This document shows, piece by piece, positions 12,601-27,600 of a stretch of DNA of 64,000 nt. The position numbers and the translations under genes are program-made. Origin of the DNA: Pararge aegeria (Eukaryota; Arthropoda; Insecta; Lepidoptera; Nymphalidae); assembly GCF_905163445.1 (NCBI RefSeq), contig NC_053190.1, positions 10,790,501 through 10,854,500 on the forward strand, written 5' to 3'. How positions within the stretch are numbered: position 1 is the stretch's first letter; each line of letters starts with the position of its first letter. The notes under the pieces are model-generated. The model did no database searches. It was not told where the DNA came from and worked only from the letters and a program-made list of their open reading frames with translations.

Positions 12601-15600
12601 TGCTGTGTTCTTGACATCAATCTGAGGCGTAGATGTTAAACCTTATGTGCCTGTAATAACAAAGGTGCCCTTATGCCCTTCAAACCGGGCCACATAAATG
12701 GTGCTTGGTTACCGAAAGAAGCATAGCGATAATAGGAACTTCCCCGAATGAGCTCTGCTACGTAAAACTCTACTTATACTGAACTAGTACATTTTTTACA
12801 TTTCTAATAGATCTAGTGGTTAAATTGGTCAACTTGAACCTCTCTGGCGTAAGGCCTCGCCCGTGGCTAGTTATCACTCTACCGAAAAGGCCATGCTTGA
12901 TGCTGCCAATAGATTTAGCGTTCCTTAGTTGCAATATCCCTAGCAAATTGGCCAGCTATCTTAGACCTGCAAAATAATTTGCAACCAGGTGAGATCGGTG
13001 GAATAAAAAAATAATACATAGTCGATTCCCGGGTCAGGAATTCTTGCCCAGAATTGTTTAAGATATTAGCATTTCCTCGTGTCAGTATATGTCAAATACC
13101 ATGTTGATTACGAGTGACCTTGGTTTTAAACAAAAGTCGTTTTGTATATCTTATATGAATTCAAGATCGCTCATCGTTTACATATATAAGCATAGCTAAT
13201 TTGTTGGCGCCATATCAAAATAATTGCGTAACAAAGATTGGTTTTAGACTGATTCAATAATTTAACTATGACGAATGGTACCTTTTTCTAGTCTCATATG
13301 GTTTATAGATATTTTAACCAGTTTAACATATCCTATAAACCATATGACTATACAACTTGAAACCGAATTCACAAGAAATCATCCTGTAAAAATGTTAAAT
13401 CAAAAGAAGCATATTTATTTATCCATACAAACTAATTCAAAACATTCTATTTTTTTTACTTATTTAAGATAAAAGACAGACACGCAAAAAGTACCTACGA
13501 TACACAACGCGTACCTCACAAAGTAACAGAAGTCACATAATTTTAATTTTGCTTGTGATGTTAGGGCAGTGTCTGTTTACTGTCAGTAAAAACTATGGCA
13601 GTGGTTTAGACACAAAATATTAAGTTTTCGGATTCACATAAGTCTAAAAGACAGTACATAATGTACCTCTAAAGCCGGTGAAGTATGATTTCGGTTTTCA
13701 TTCACACGTTGTATATGCTTGGCAAATAAAAGACAATATACTTTGTAACTATAACATCAATATTTATTCCCAAAGCCGTGTCACTAGACTATCCAAACAA
13801 TACGAGGAAGATCACACTTACACATGAGAGAAATACGTGTCTCGACGGTAAACAGACACAAACTGTGTGGGAGCAGGCATTTTCCTCTGCGTGTTTGGAA
13901 TCCGTGCCATGTCGCCTTTAGTTCCGCGATACAGAATATTTCACAGCCCAGCTATATGTTGAACTGTCTAAGCCAATGTTTGCAACCTGCCTACTTGCTA
14001 CTTTGTTTTTCGTTTGTCAACCATTTTAGCAATTGACTACGATCTCATCACCTGACAATGGTAGGGATATGGCAATTTATTAAAATCCTACCTCATGAAG
14101 CTTATTAAGGCTCAAGATTTACCTATAGCTTGTAAGCTTCTTCGTAAAATTCATTTTCCATTTTAGGAATTCGATAATAATTCTTTTATGGCATAGTTTA
14201 AAGAAATAATCGTAATAATATTTGACTTGCAACAAATATAGTAGAATATTTTTAACTAAACACAAAAATGCCAATTTCGTAGAGACTCTTTATTTTTAAC
14301 AAAAATCAAAAATACAAATCAACGATGTTTTGAAATATGAAGGACTTTCAATCCCCATTTCACTTGTTTAGGTTTATCGAAAAGCGGGAAACATGATAGG
14401 AATATTCTCTCAAAATTTCAAATTTTCACGTTCAGTAGTTTTATAGGTATGCGATATTATGGTGAAGCAAGTAGGTAATATTTAATTCCAAAATTTGGAG
14501 ATCGAACTCTGCGACACCTAACCACTAGGATATCACATATGTATGTAACAAAAAATAGATGATAGAAGATGGTTATTCTGCCCTGCTCCTTAAATGAATA
14601 ATTAACTTTACGTAGACGTTTCGCTATGTTTATGCAACATTTAACTGACTTAATGTCACGTCCTTATACAGGTATAGCATGTAAAATTAATTCAAGAAGT
14701 CCAAAGTTCAAGCGCTAGTCCCGTTATTAAACAGGGACAGCGTGTGAGCAGAGTGCAGGCATTCGCTGCTACATGTTTGGGATGCTTGCCTTCCGCCTGT
14801 CGCATCTCTTGTGCTGTGACAAGGGACGCTCTTTGTATTTTCAAGTTATGTTTTGGAGCAATTAAGTTGTGAAAGAATTACGATAAAATTAGTTTTTAGC
14901 CTACATATAAGCGGCGATAGGACGCCCTCGTTAATTTAGTTGTGTGCAACTACGGATCACGAGTTCCTGGATTCGAATCCCGAGTTGGACCATGAATAAA
15001 TATTAAATAAATACACATATTGCTAGCCCCAAAGTTAGCGTAGCTTGTGTTATGGGTACTATTATAAGATGACTGATATTTTGATGAATGACAAGCTTCT
15101 GCCCGCGACTTCATCTGCGTGGACTTCAGAATTGGATCTGAAGGTTCGCTCGTTGACAATTTTCAATTTTCTCTCGTTAACTTCTGAAGGAGTCAGGATA
15201 AAAGGTGGCCTATGTTATTGGCTACATGCATGTCAAATCTCTCTAAATTCGTTCAGCCGTTTTTGCGTGATTGTGCAACAAACATTCACACTTTCACATT
15301 TATAATATTATAGCATGTAGTATGGGAAGTAGGATATGGGTATATAAACACTTATAATACACTAGCTGTGGCCCGCGACTTCGTCTGCGTTTGATTTTGT
15401 TTTTAAAGTATTCAGTATCGCTAAGCCTTAAATGATTACAGTGCAAAGCAGTGTCGCTGCCCACTGCACCAAAAGGTGTTCATGAAGAATGGTTAGTAAT
15501 TGTGTATTTTCTGATACAGAATTTTCATTACCAGTTCGGAGTGTCAACTCCCGTGCCTCGAAGAGCACGTTAAGCCGTCACTGTTATTATCGATCGGGCT

Positions 15601-18600
15601 GAGGAGATCGCTTAAAGCGCAAAGGCCTTTGCGCATTTTTATTTTACTTGTATTTCTGTTTCCAATATATATTATCTGTATCCCTTAATTGTTTGCAATA
15701 AAGAATCTATCTATCTATTATCACTTACCTACTTGTGATATTAGTCGTTAAAGCACGCATTTACGCAACATCGCTCTGAAACCGTATCTCATATGAGAGA
15801 CGAGACCTGTGCCCAACAGTGGGACGTTAATAGATTGATTATAAGTGGAAAGGACCTCGGCCTCCTTTTTGGGGAGACCAATTTCGATACCCGGCACGCA
15901 CCTGTTAACTTTTCAGAGATATGTGCGTTTTAATATCACTTGCTTTAACGGTGAAGGAAAACAACGTGAGGAAACCAGCATGCCTTAGAGTTTCTACAAT
16001 GTTCTCCAAGGTGAAGTCTACGGACTTTTCCAGCGTGGTGAACTACGGCCTAAACGATTCTCATTCTGAAAGGAGACCCGTGTCCCGTAGTAAGTTGATA
16101 CTAAATAATTATATAATAAAATAGTTTACAGTTGTTCCTTAATTTATTATTTAACATTAGAAATTTTGTTATTTCACCGACTGCGTCAGGTCACGTATAC
16201 CACGTGAGTAATTAATTCAAAGGTTAATTCCCGTCAGCAAACAGTGCAGTGCTGACCATATCACCTCTCGTACCTCTTGTGCTGTCACTACAGACACTTC
16301 TTTGTTTATTCTAGCGCTTGTTACTTGAAGCAATGGTTATTTTAGTTCCGTAATTTAAAGTTTAGATTTACGAAAGAATATACAGCGGTAATAGATTAGT
16401 GGTTACGATTTCGGCTTTACTTTCGCAGGACCGATTTCAAATCTAGGCATGCACCTCTATTATTTCAATCACTTGCTCTAACGGTGAATGACAACATCGT
16501 CAAAACCCTAAATGCCTGAGAGTTCTCTATAATATTCGCAAAGGAGTGTGAAATCTACTATCCGCACTTGGCCAACGAGGACTAAGGCCTAAAACTTTCT
16601 CATTGCAGAAGGAGACCAGTGCCATGTTGTGGGCCGGTAATAAATGAATAAATAATAAATAAATATACTACGACAATATCATCACACATTGCCATCTACT
16701 CCCAAAGTAAGTGTAGCTTGTGTTATGGGTACTAAGATAACTGATGAATAATTTTATGAATAATATACATAAATACTTATAATATATAGATAAACACCCA
16801 GACACTGAAAACATTCATGTTCATCACACAAATATTGTCCAGTTGTGGGAATCGAACCCACGGCCTTGGACTCAGAAAGCATGGTCGCTGCCCACTGCGC
16901 CAATTGGCAATTGGTTGATATGATTATTATGATGATAACGGAAGAATTCTCCTCTGACTTAGTATTATCACGTACATTTACAGATATAACAAGTGGCCAA
17001 TCTTATAGATATTCAACATTCGTTAATGAATAAAAATTATTAATACATTCAAATTAATTCATTCAAACGGTGTTTAATATTCTGAAGGCTTTGATGCTCT
17101 ATGACATTTAAAACTTAATGTGTATTGACTGCCATTTGTGACGTGAATTTTTACTGTTGTTGAATGAGGAAGTGTCGTATTCTTAGAATAATGTCAATAC
17201 CTTATGCCTTCGTACGCCGTTCTGAGTTCGTACTTGCCGTCACGATGGCGTAACGACTTTCTTAAAGAGCTTTGGTCTTTTAATTTTATGTTCGAGGTTC
17301 AAATTCGACAACGCGAATTTTGAAATTTTTAATTAATATAATTTGCTAATGGTATGTTGATATCTGTTTTGAGAAGTTACCATTTCACCAGCAGGCTTGC
17401 TTTCCCTTAAGAAATGTAGGGTACCAGTGCGATGATAACACCTTTGCACCACTGCCTGTGACGGTATTCCAGTATCGATAAACGGTATCTAACAGTATAC
17501 AAATAACTTGTGCATATAATAATGTTGAGTCAAACTTACTCGTTGCAATCGGACCGCATCTAGCTTCAACTTTGAAAGTACAGTATTTACTGATGTCATC
17601 AAAGTACAAGCCAGAGGGGCATCTGTTCAAGTAGGGGTAGCCATCCACGCACTGGAAATAAAAATAAAAGACATTAATTAAAATTGTTGAGATAAAAAAT
17701 TATATATTAAACATTATTAAATTCTTGTTTTATGCTACTCTTGGTAGCTCAATAATTGAAGAGTTCTATTCTTATCTGTGCATTTTTGCTTCTTTTAAAA
17801 GATTATATCAAAAAATTCTACCTATTCATTGTATTTTCATTTAATTATAATTTTTTGAACATTTTTAGTTTTTATTTCTGTTATTTGACTTTGCACAGTT
17901 TGTTAAAAGACTAAGCACATTTTGGTAATTTTCAATAGGTACAATTTTTAAAAAGCTCGTAATAGTACTACATTTTGAAACTTAATTATTTAAATTTATT
18001 GATTTATCTTTATTTTTATCGTTTTATATGATATTAAACTAACTTAATCATAAACAAAAAAAATTACAATGTTTTATAATTTATCTCTCATTTTCTTATT
18101 ATGAACTAAACACATCTCAATTGTTATAAAGTTGATATCCTATGGACACTGACGAAACCCCTTCTAATATGCACTGCACTGAATGCCTTTTCTATAGTTA
18201 TCTTCTAGTCAAGTAAGTGAGTCTTGGGAAGCATCATCACTTAATATCACGTGTCATTTCAGCCAGACAATAGACTATATATTTCTAAAAAAATCGAGGA
18301 TTGTTCTTCAGATCAAATTATTCACTGGAAAACTATTTCAGGTGATAGTTAATTTGATCAGCCTTTCAGGAACTTTTAGCTTTTAGCCTTTTCTTTGTGC
18401 TGATTATATTATAACTAAAAGCGAACGTTGATAGTTTTAACCACATTTATTTTAATATTTTTTTTTTGTGACGTCCGATCATTATTACGTAGTAAAATTT
18501 TACCTTGAATATAAGACCTATGCACACGTCCTATTTTTACACGTTATCAACGCGCGTTTAACGAAAGCCATTTAAGAGCACTTTAGAAGTCCGATTTGTT

Positions 18601-21600
18601 GTATTTTTACCGAAATAAAAGCGTATTTAAAGCGATACAAACATGCTTGAGAAGTACATTAAACGAGTGATAGAACTTTTGTATCGAAGCATATGCATTT
18701 TGCACGTTTATATAGAAACAAACTGCTGTCTGAATTTGATGTTAAGTAGCTGCGACTGAATCTGTTTAAAAAATCCGGGTATGCCTGTTAAAACGTCTGC
18801 GCGTAAAAACGGCGCTGTGTATATACGCTTTAAACTTTGTCACTTTTACAATAAAAAACCTTGAGTTTTTTTTGGGATTCGTTTTATTAAAAAAATAACT
18901 ATTCTCGCACAAACAAGTTTATCAAAGGTAGCCGTGACGGGACCCAATTTCTGTACTTGTTTGCAGGTACCTCTAGCTATCTACACAGACTTGACTACAG
19001 AAGCTTTGATAATATCGAAAAATGATATCAAAGTGATATCCATTTGTGTAACATGCCATTAAAATACGATTATTATAGTCACTTTTGTTACTTTTATGTA
19101 TAGACCTACCTATAGGTGAGTTGTGTCTAAATAAATAAATAAATATACTACGAAAATACACACATATATATGCAGCCCCAAATTAAGCGTATCTTGTGTT
19201 ATGGGTACTAAGATAACTATTGAATAATTTATGTACGACATAGATAAATACTTATACTATACAGATAATCACCCAGACACTGAAAACAGACAGTCATTAA
19301 TGTTCATCACACAAACACAATCCAGTTGTGAGAATCAAACCCCCTGCCTTGGAATCAGAAAGCGGCGTCGCTGCCCACAGCGCAAATCGGCCGTCTGATA
19401 ATGTTATATCAAAATAATAATAGTAAAAACAGTAAGCTTGTAACAATAGTAACATAGAGTAAAACATATTTTTAATTTCAAACAGCGGCACTTCACTATT
19501 CCTCGATACTGTTGGTGTGGCGGGACACAGTGACTGTAAAACGGAGATTCGCGTCTGCTACAATATGAGCACATCTATTTCGGGCCATATTTGTTTTTTT
19601 TTCTTTTTGTATTAATAGACGGACGAAGCTGGTAAACTATAAACTTTGCTTTCGCCTATAAACAGAGGAATTTTTCGCAGGGCATGCAAGAACCTGTCCT
19701 GGCACGTGCCGCCCTGTGTCCGTCAAGCTGAGGCTTAGGTGTTAAATCGCCGTGCCTGTAATAACACCGGCACCCACGCCCTTCAGAGTTCAGAATACAG
19801 TGCGGCTTGTAGGCATGGCAGTGTAAACATACGAAGGAGGTCTTTCCAAACCTGAACACACGACTAACAACCAAACTACTAAAACGAAGTCGGAAAAAAC
19901 TAAGGACGGTAGTAAGCATGATAACAGGGAATTGCTCACTCAACAAGCACCTTTTCATTTTAGGTATAACCGACAGTCCTCTGTGCAGGTCCTTTATTAA
20001 CAAAACAAAGTTATGTAGTTAAACCTTGACTTTTATTATCGTACATCTTCTTGGGCGTTTCTTATAAAAAAAAGTTTTTTCTTATCCCTTACATAACTAC
20101 TGAAATTAATGTATTCCTCAAAATACAAAATAAATAAAAGTTTAGATGTTTGGAACAATTCCTATACTTTACCTATCTTATCCTAATTTAATCATCCATT
20201 GGTAACTTAAATAGACGTACAAACGTGTAATTGAACATTAATAAGTTGTAAATGTTCTACCACACCATAACGAATTAAATTATTGTCAATAAAGGAATCC
20301 AGTTTCATAAGTGAGAACCGGTCGAGCTAGAACTAAATGCCTAATATCATAGTCTGTAATATTTCCCTCAATGATTTCATCAAAACTCTACGAAATCATT
20401 TATAATAGGTTAAGTACGGTTTTAATTATATACTCACGTAATAATTATGTTAATTTGCTAGGTGTGTAGTAATTTCAATTTATTTTTAGGTGATATTTCC
20501 ATAATAATATATATTATATAATAGTGCCTTAAGTTATTTTAAATATATATATATATATATGTACAGTTTAATTTTCATTTGCCGATGTCCGGCAGCAGCG
20601 ATATCAGCGCAATCAAGTGCTGCGATCATTAACCCGCCAGCCCAGTGTGGTGATTAGGGCATTATCCTTATGAGTACGGAGTGTCGGACGCACCCCAACT
20701 AGATAGAGCGACGACATCCGAAAAGTGGCGGGCATCGACTGGATTAGGAAAGCCCAAAATAGGAAAAGTTGGCGCTGCTTGAGAGCGGCCTATGTCCAGC
20801 AGTGGACGCACAATGGCTGATGATGATGATGAAGATGACAGTTTAATTGCATGTATTATATTTTACGAGACATTATTATCAAAATACCGTCGAACCGTAC
20901 TGTTAAATTACTACTTTTCTCAATACTGCAACCGACAAAGATTTTTTCAGAATTTTTATTGGTAGTAACTGTTTGTGCCAGAGCCAATTTCTGCCGACAA
21001 GCAGCATTGTTGCAATGCTGTGCTCCAGTCTTAAGGACGTGGTTGCCGATGAGATAACGGGAACATTAGGCTTAAAACCTTCGCCTCAGGTTGATGGAAC
21101 TAGAGTGGCACGTTGCAGGACGTGTTCCTTGCATGCCCTGCGGAGTTTTGCATTGTTTATAGACGATGGATTTCCAATTACCATAAAGTACAGACCGTCT
21201 GAGTGGATTTCTTTAATTAAAATGGTAGTATCGAACATACAAACGATTGCACTGTTTTGCTTTAGAAGCAATGCAACTTTTTCCAACACATTTCAACGAT
21301 CGGTTGGAATATACACTATCTATATAATATGGGAAGTTAGTAACAGTATAAGTAGAAGTTATCGCGAGATTTAAAAAAATAAGAACTATGCCAAAAAAAC
21401 GGAATAAAAAAAGTTTAAAAACTATACCCGATTCCTTTTAAAAGAATGCACAGCTTATGCTTTAAAATCAAAACAAGACTAACAAACAACAATTAGGAAT
21501 TTATACGTAGGTATCTGTTGTAAACTTTATAGAACTAATCTCGGCCACCACTCCTTAATACCTAGGCTAAGTAGATTGTATAATGAATTTAGTGCTAAAA

Positions 21601-24600
21601 GTGAGTGTATTGATTTGTTAAACGATACATTAGGAAAATTTAAAACCAAAATTATTAAAATGTTTGGCACTTCGCTAGAGGGTGACTCGTAATCTGACAA
21701 ATAGGTACCTCAACTTTGTCTTTTAAGTTCCTAAAATATTAACATTGGTAATGTAAGTTTCTATTTCAAATTCAAATTCAAAATTTCTTTATTCATGTAG
21801 GCCTATCACAGGCACTTATGAAGCTTTCTGTTTAAATTTTATTATTATAAATTTACATATCTTTTAATAATGCTTGATTGAGTTATCGTACATACTAACC
21901 AGTGCATGCTGTGACTACCTATAAGTGAAATTATGTGTCATTTGTAACCTAAGGCTAGCTTTATTCATAACTATAATACATGTAATTTTGTAGTCCTAAT
22001 AAAAATAAATAAATAAATAAACAAGAATTAACAGAAATTAAAAGACTCGCTTCGTTGAAGAAACCAAACTATTTTTCAGTTTAAAAATCGTGATCACAGT
22101 AAATTTTAATTAATAGGACGAGCACTCACTTGGTAGAAGCGGCGGCAAGTGGCTGGATCAGCGAAATTTCCGTTGCCCTGAGTGCCTTCGGGACAAACGA
22201 ATTCTTCCGCTTCCTTTTCTTTCTGGCAATTTACTGTAAATAAAAGATTAAAAATTATGTCCGCAGGCTCCCTCAGAGTTATAATTTTTCACTCATTACG
22301 AAATGTTTAAATAGGCAAGGTTATTATGCTTCAAAAAAATTTCGTCTGAGGTAGGCAATTATTTGGACGTAATTGGACATAATTTGAGTGAAACCAAATT
22401 TTGTTTATTTTATATTTGAACATTCAACTTTATTAGCCCGAATACAGCTTCTGCTTATCTTTCTTTTATGGTTAGATATTTTTCTAACAAATATTTAATT
22501 AAGTATACGATATAATAATATATGTTAGCGTTTTTCTCATATTTTAGTTAAGTTTTTAATTTAAGTTTCGTTTTTAATAAATTAGGTTATGGCTATGTAA
22601 TTTATATTTAGATAATTTATCAGAATTAATAACTAACTACTATAACACCGCTGCAAGAGTCCGTACAAACACACTTGACGTTTCAAAAGTGCTACATAAT
22701 GAATTTTGAATATTGAATATTGCAATTAAACCTGAAGAGACTAAATTAATACAGTACAATAAAATGCAGTTAAAACATGACTCCTAAGGTAATTCTAGAC
22801 CTAACAATGCATACATTTAAAAAATGAGTAATCAACACATAATACAGCGAGGTTACAATAAACTTGATGAATTTCTTAATGTCAGGATTGGAAGTAGCCA
22901 GCTTTGCTCTCATCTCCCGCAAGATAGAAAAAATATTGTGAATGTGATGTTGGAAAAGAGCAACTACTGAGTTTCTTGACCGCTCTTCTTGTTAGAATCT
23001 GCTTTCCGAAACGGTGTCTACCACCGTCGAGTTACTAGGTATTTATTATTCGGATAGCTAAATGGTAACACTAGTAACAGTTGTAATATTTTTTCTATCT
23101 TTTCGACCAATTTCATATGTAAAGACCTACTTTTCATATGAAATTGGTCGTTTTGTCGTACTTGCCACTTTGATCTCAAGTATCTCATCTTATCTATCCT
23201 GGTAAGAAATTCCAATTTCAAATTAATACAGCTACGTAATATTCTAAACTTGAGAGTATCAAGTCCTGTCTGACTGTGACCTGATAACGATTAAATCATA
23301 ATACTGTCAGCCGTCAGGTACTTCTATCTCAACGCATATCGGTATTTCTTTTAATTTCAAATCAAAATTTTATCGCGGATGAAGTTGCGAGCAACAGCTA
23401 GTACTAATATAAATAATTATAAAATGCATTTCCACAGTAATTATTATAAGCTATAATATATTTACTAGCATTACTAAACAATAAATATTCTAGTAACTAG
23501 TTTGGTTGGAATACCTACTAGAAAAATGAACTTTAAAAAATAAGTGTTAAGGTCACATTTTCTACAAAACATATCTACTTTTATGATCTAGTCAAGTATA
23601 TTATTTCTATTATGACCTTTTTTCTGCGATTATCAAGGTCTCAGTTTCACTATTCAATACCTAACCTACCAACGTTGTGCGACTCAAAAAAAGTAATTAG
23701 TTCTGACAGGTCATTGAGATTTGGGTAATAATTTACTGAGGCAATATTCCTCACAAAAATATCACTGTAATTTTATGTACAACTTTAAATAATTAAATAA
23801 AAATTATTTATAAGCCCAGCAGATTTAAAATATAAACACACGTTGAACACACACAAGGAAGTCGGGAGCGGTGGTGTAAAGGATTCACACCACCGCTCGT
23901 CGTAGAAACGGTCATGACGTTTTTCGTGACTCCATAGGGTCGATTTTACTGCCAAGACGTGCCAATCATCATGTTCATATCATAATTCAACTTCAAAAAT
24001 ATAAAACTTTTCTTTAAACTCTATAGTTACTACTACTACTCATTAATTGTTTTAAAATGTAAAAAACGTTCTTAAAAAATAAATGTATAATCTTTTTATT
24101 CCTAAGTCCATACGGGAATGGAAATTCATAACCGATAACGAGGCATGTCTGAGTATAGCAAGTTTATGTTGTAGGTTAGTATGTAGGTACGCTTATAATT
24201 TCGACCCGTGGATTGCGCGCAGGACTAAATGTAGCCTATTTCACTCTCCACAGACACACAACTATCTTCTTTCATCTTTTATACTAACAAATAATTTATA
24301 CAATGTGTACATGGACACTGAAATAATACTTTACGGGCTTTTGAGGTAAATTATGTACTGTATCCGAGAAATATCTGTGACACCGAAAACCTAATAGTTT
24401 TTCAGTAAACCACTGCCATAGTTTTTTCCTGAAAGAAATAAGATACAGCCCTAACATCACATTAAAATAAAGTGTTATTAGGTAAGCGTCGCTTAGCTTA
24501 GGTACTATGCGCGTGTCGGTCTTTTATCTTCAATAGGGTGGTCATAAGTAAACACTTAGAATATTTTGAATTCGTTTGTATGGAAAATTAATATGCTTCG

Positions 24601-27600
24601 TTTGATTTAATATTTTCACAGGAAGGAATCAGCCTTATATATACTTAGTAATATTTCGTTCCTTCCTTTAATAATATTTCGTAATTATGTTACACGTTGT
24701 ATATACTTTTATATAAATTTACACAAAAAAAGGGATAAAGCGGAAAAATCCACAAATAACAAAGTTTCATATAAAACTCAAATTGAGAAATCGTTAAAAC
24801 GAGACAAAGCTTTGTTTCTTCATTATTCAGTGTTCTTAGGTGTGACACATCGATATTTGAAGTCTGACTCTTACTTATCTCTCAATTGTTTTAACACTAA
24901 ATATAGTCAAAGTATACTTATTCAAAAGCTACGTGCTTCGGTGAGTGTTCAGCCGGCATAAAATAATACTTCCGCTCATATTATCATAACTACTTAAATC
25001 TCACAATAAAAAGTTAAATGGCCACAAACCATTATTTTAAAATTTAAATACAAATGGTTTTATTATAATATGAAAAATAAAATATTCGTGTTATAAATGA
25101 CACATAAATCGTTTCCGTATTTATATTCGTCCCAAAATCGTTGTGTATAAATCAGAGATTCCCAAGTATTTTGTCTCGTAGAACATGTGTTGCACCGTTC
25201 TTCGTAATATTACATCATTGCGTTCAATATAGAACCTATTGTTATATTAGGAATGGAAAGATTATATATATGGATTAGATGTTACGATTTGAAAACGGTT
25301 CTGTTTCATTATTCATAATCATCTGAATCCTCAAATTACACTGCGATTGTTTAGGAGGTACGTGCCGAGTCTTTGAAGTAGCCGAAAGCCGCCTCTCTGA
25401 ATGAAACTGCAGCCGCTTTTAAAGCTAATGACCTCTACCATAAATAACATACGATCACCTAATGTTGGTACACGAATAGGTCAGACAAGGTCTTTTAGGC
25501 AAGCGCATTCCATCTTTCCATCAATCACTTTCACTCATTACATAAGTGGGTACACCATACAACGAACATAATGTACTCAGAAACTCTAGCATTAATCTTC
25601 CGACCAGTGCATATGTGATAATTAAAATCTATTATTGCTAAATAATAATTAAATAATTGAATAATTTTTTTCATTAATTTTGAATGTAAAGCATGTTATA
25701 AAAATAATAATAAAACCATGCATATACGTAGGCAGTAGCGTGCATAGAGGGTATGCACAGGGTATGCAGATGATATAGAATGAAGAGAATCTCCAGTAAG
25801 AGTAATAAAAACTTAAAGATAGCCTACCCTTAAATATTTATATTACGTAATGTAGATTTTCTTCATTTTATACATATCCTGTGTATACCCTCTATGGACG
25901 CCACTGTTAAGGTAGGCACCCATAGAAAATATCTTATTATATTATTAGTTTTTAATAATTTTAAAACACTGGTTATTTTTCTATTTCCAATAGGTACTTT
26001 ATTCTAAAAAACAACGAAAGACTGCTTATATTATGAAGACGAGCTATAATGGATGGTAAGTAATATTAGAAAAAACGAATCATATCATTATGCGTTGTCA
26101 CATAAGCCCTGTGAGACGAGGTTTTCGCTAACTGTTTTTACTCTAAGTTGATCAATAAAAATAAAAAAAAAGTTGTAGTAGTGTCCATTTATATTCAAGG
26201 TCAAATGGAACAGTGAACTCACTTTTCTTCCTCAAATTCATTTCTTCTTCGTCTAGTTCTTTTATATGCACAACACAAACTTTTTATATGCCACCAATTC
26301 AATTGCATACATTAAAAACTCACATAGCTCTGAAAATTTGCGAAGATGGGATCGAATTCGATCTCCCCAAAAAGGAGGCCGAAGCCCTAACCACTAGGCT
26401 ATCAACGTCGTAATACCTTTATGCCCATTTTCACTAAACCTAGGCATCGCCTTAATAGAATGCCTATTGATTTAGACATACAATTGCATACATTAAAAAC
26501 TCACATAGCTCTGAAAATTTGCGAAGTTGATATCGAATTCGGTGTCCCCAAAAAGGAGGCCGAAGCCCTAACCACTAAGCTATCACCGTCGTAATACCCT
26601 TATGCCCATTTTCACTAAACCTAGGCATCGCCTTAATAGAATGCCTATTGATTTAGACTATTTCCATAGAATAAAAACGTTTCACCAACTCTGAGGTGAC
26701 AACTATTGATGAACTGTTGATGTAGGGCTAGGAATTACTTATTTAGGCGTTACTTATTTAGGCATTGCCTTGTGCGTCTTTTGTGAAAACGGGCATTATT
26801 ATTACTAGGTACTTGAATGATCAAGAACCTATTAAAATGCCACTTAAGTGTTTTCTTCGGAATATTTAGGCTAGAACTCGATAGAATTACCACCTGATGG
26901 TTAGTTATTTTGTTGCTTAAGATAGAGCACGCTTACCTAGGAGGTACCTATCCACTCTTGATTTGAAGTTTCTTAGATGGAATATAAAAATACCTACAAA
27001 TATAGTTTCGTAATAATAATTACGACCTAAACGTAAATTGATACAGAGCAATGGTAAGGCTACGGCTTCTTACCTCTGACTTTTCGAAGTTATGTATGTT
27101 TTTAATTTAAGCTATTAAATATCACTTTATTTAACGGTGAAGGAAAACATCCAGTGCCTGATTAAGCAAGCGCGGGGACCGTAGCAAATTCTTTAAAAGA
27201 GCCCTTGATCTGCTGTGGGTTCTTAAGTATAAAGTGGTAAAAATAGTATTCAATACTCGTATTTAAGATACGTATTGTATCTTAAATACGCATAAATGTA
27301 TCTTAAATACAATACATATTTGCTATATATAGGTTACAATTAAAATAAAGAAATAAATATACTACGACAATACACACATCGCCATCTAGCCCCCCAAGTA
27401 AGCATAGCTTGTGTTATGGGTACTAAGATGACTGATGAATACTTTTATGAATAATATACATGAATACTTATAATATACATATAAACACCTCGACACTGAA
27501 AAACATTCTATAACTAAAGGCGATGTCTGTTTGCGTGTGCGTCTGCGTGTGTGTTCGTGTGCGTGTGCGTGTGCGTGTGCGTGTGCGTGTGCGTGTGCGT

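Larger units (their letters stand above)
17652..22129. other. Chitin deacetylase-like intron 2 (about 4.5 kb)
   Basis: No exon-like signal is seen. Bases 17660-18900 and 20040-20560 are AT-rich with no recognised feature. Repeats listed separately are the SINE A copy at 19126-19398, GCAGGGCATG repeats at 19655-19830 and 20985-21215, and the RTE tail at 20575-20848. Confidence 0.5.

Noticed and set aside
19656..20003. 115-residue minus-strand open frame
   Set aside because: Much of it is the GCAGGGCATG dispersed repeat; no protein family recognised.
20973..21374. 133-residue plus-strand open frame
   Set aside because: It overlaps the reverse copy of the same dispersed repeat, so it is a chance frame over a repeat.
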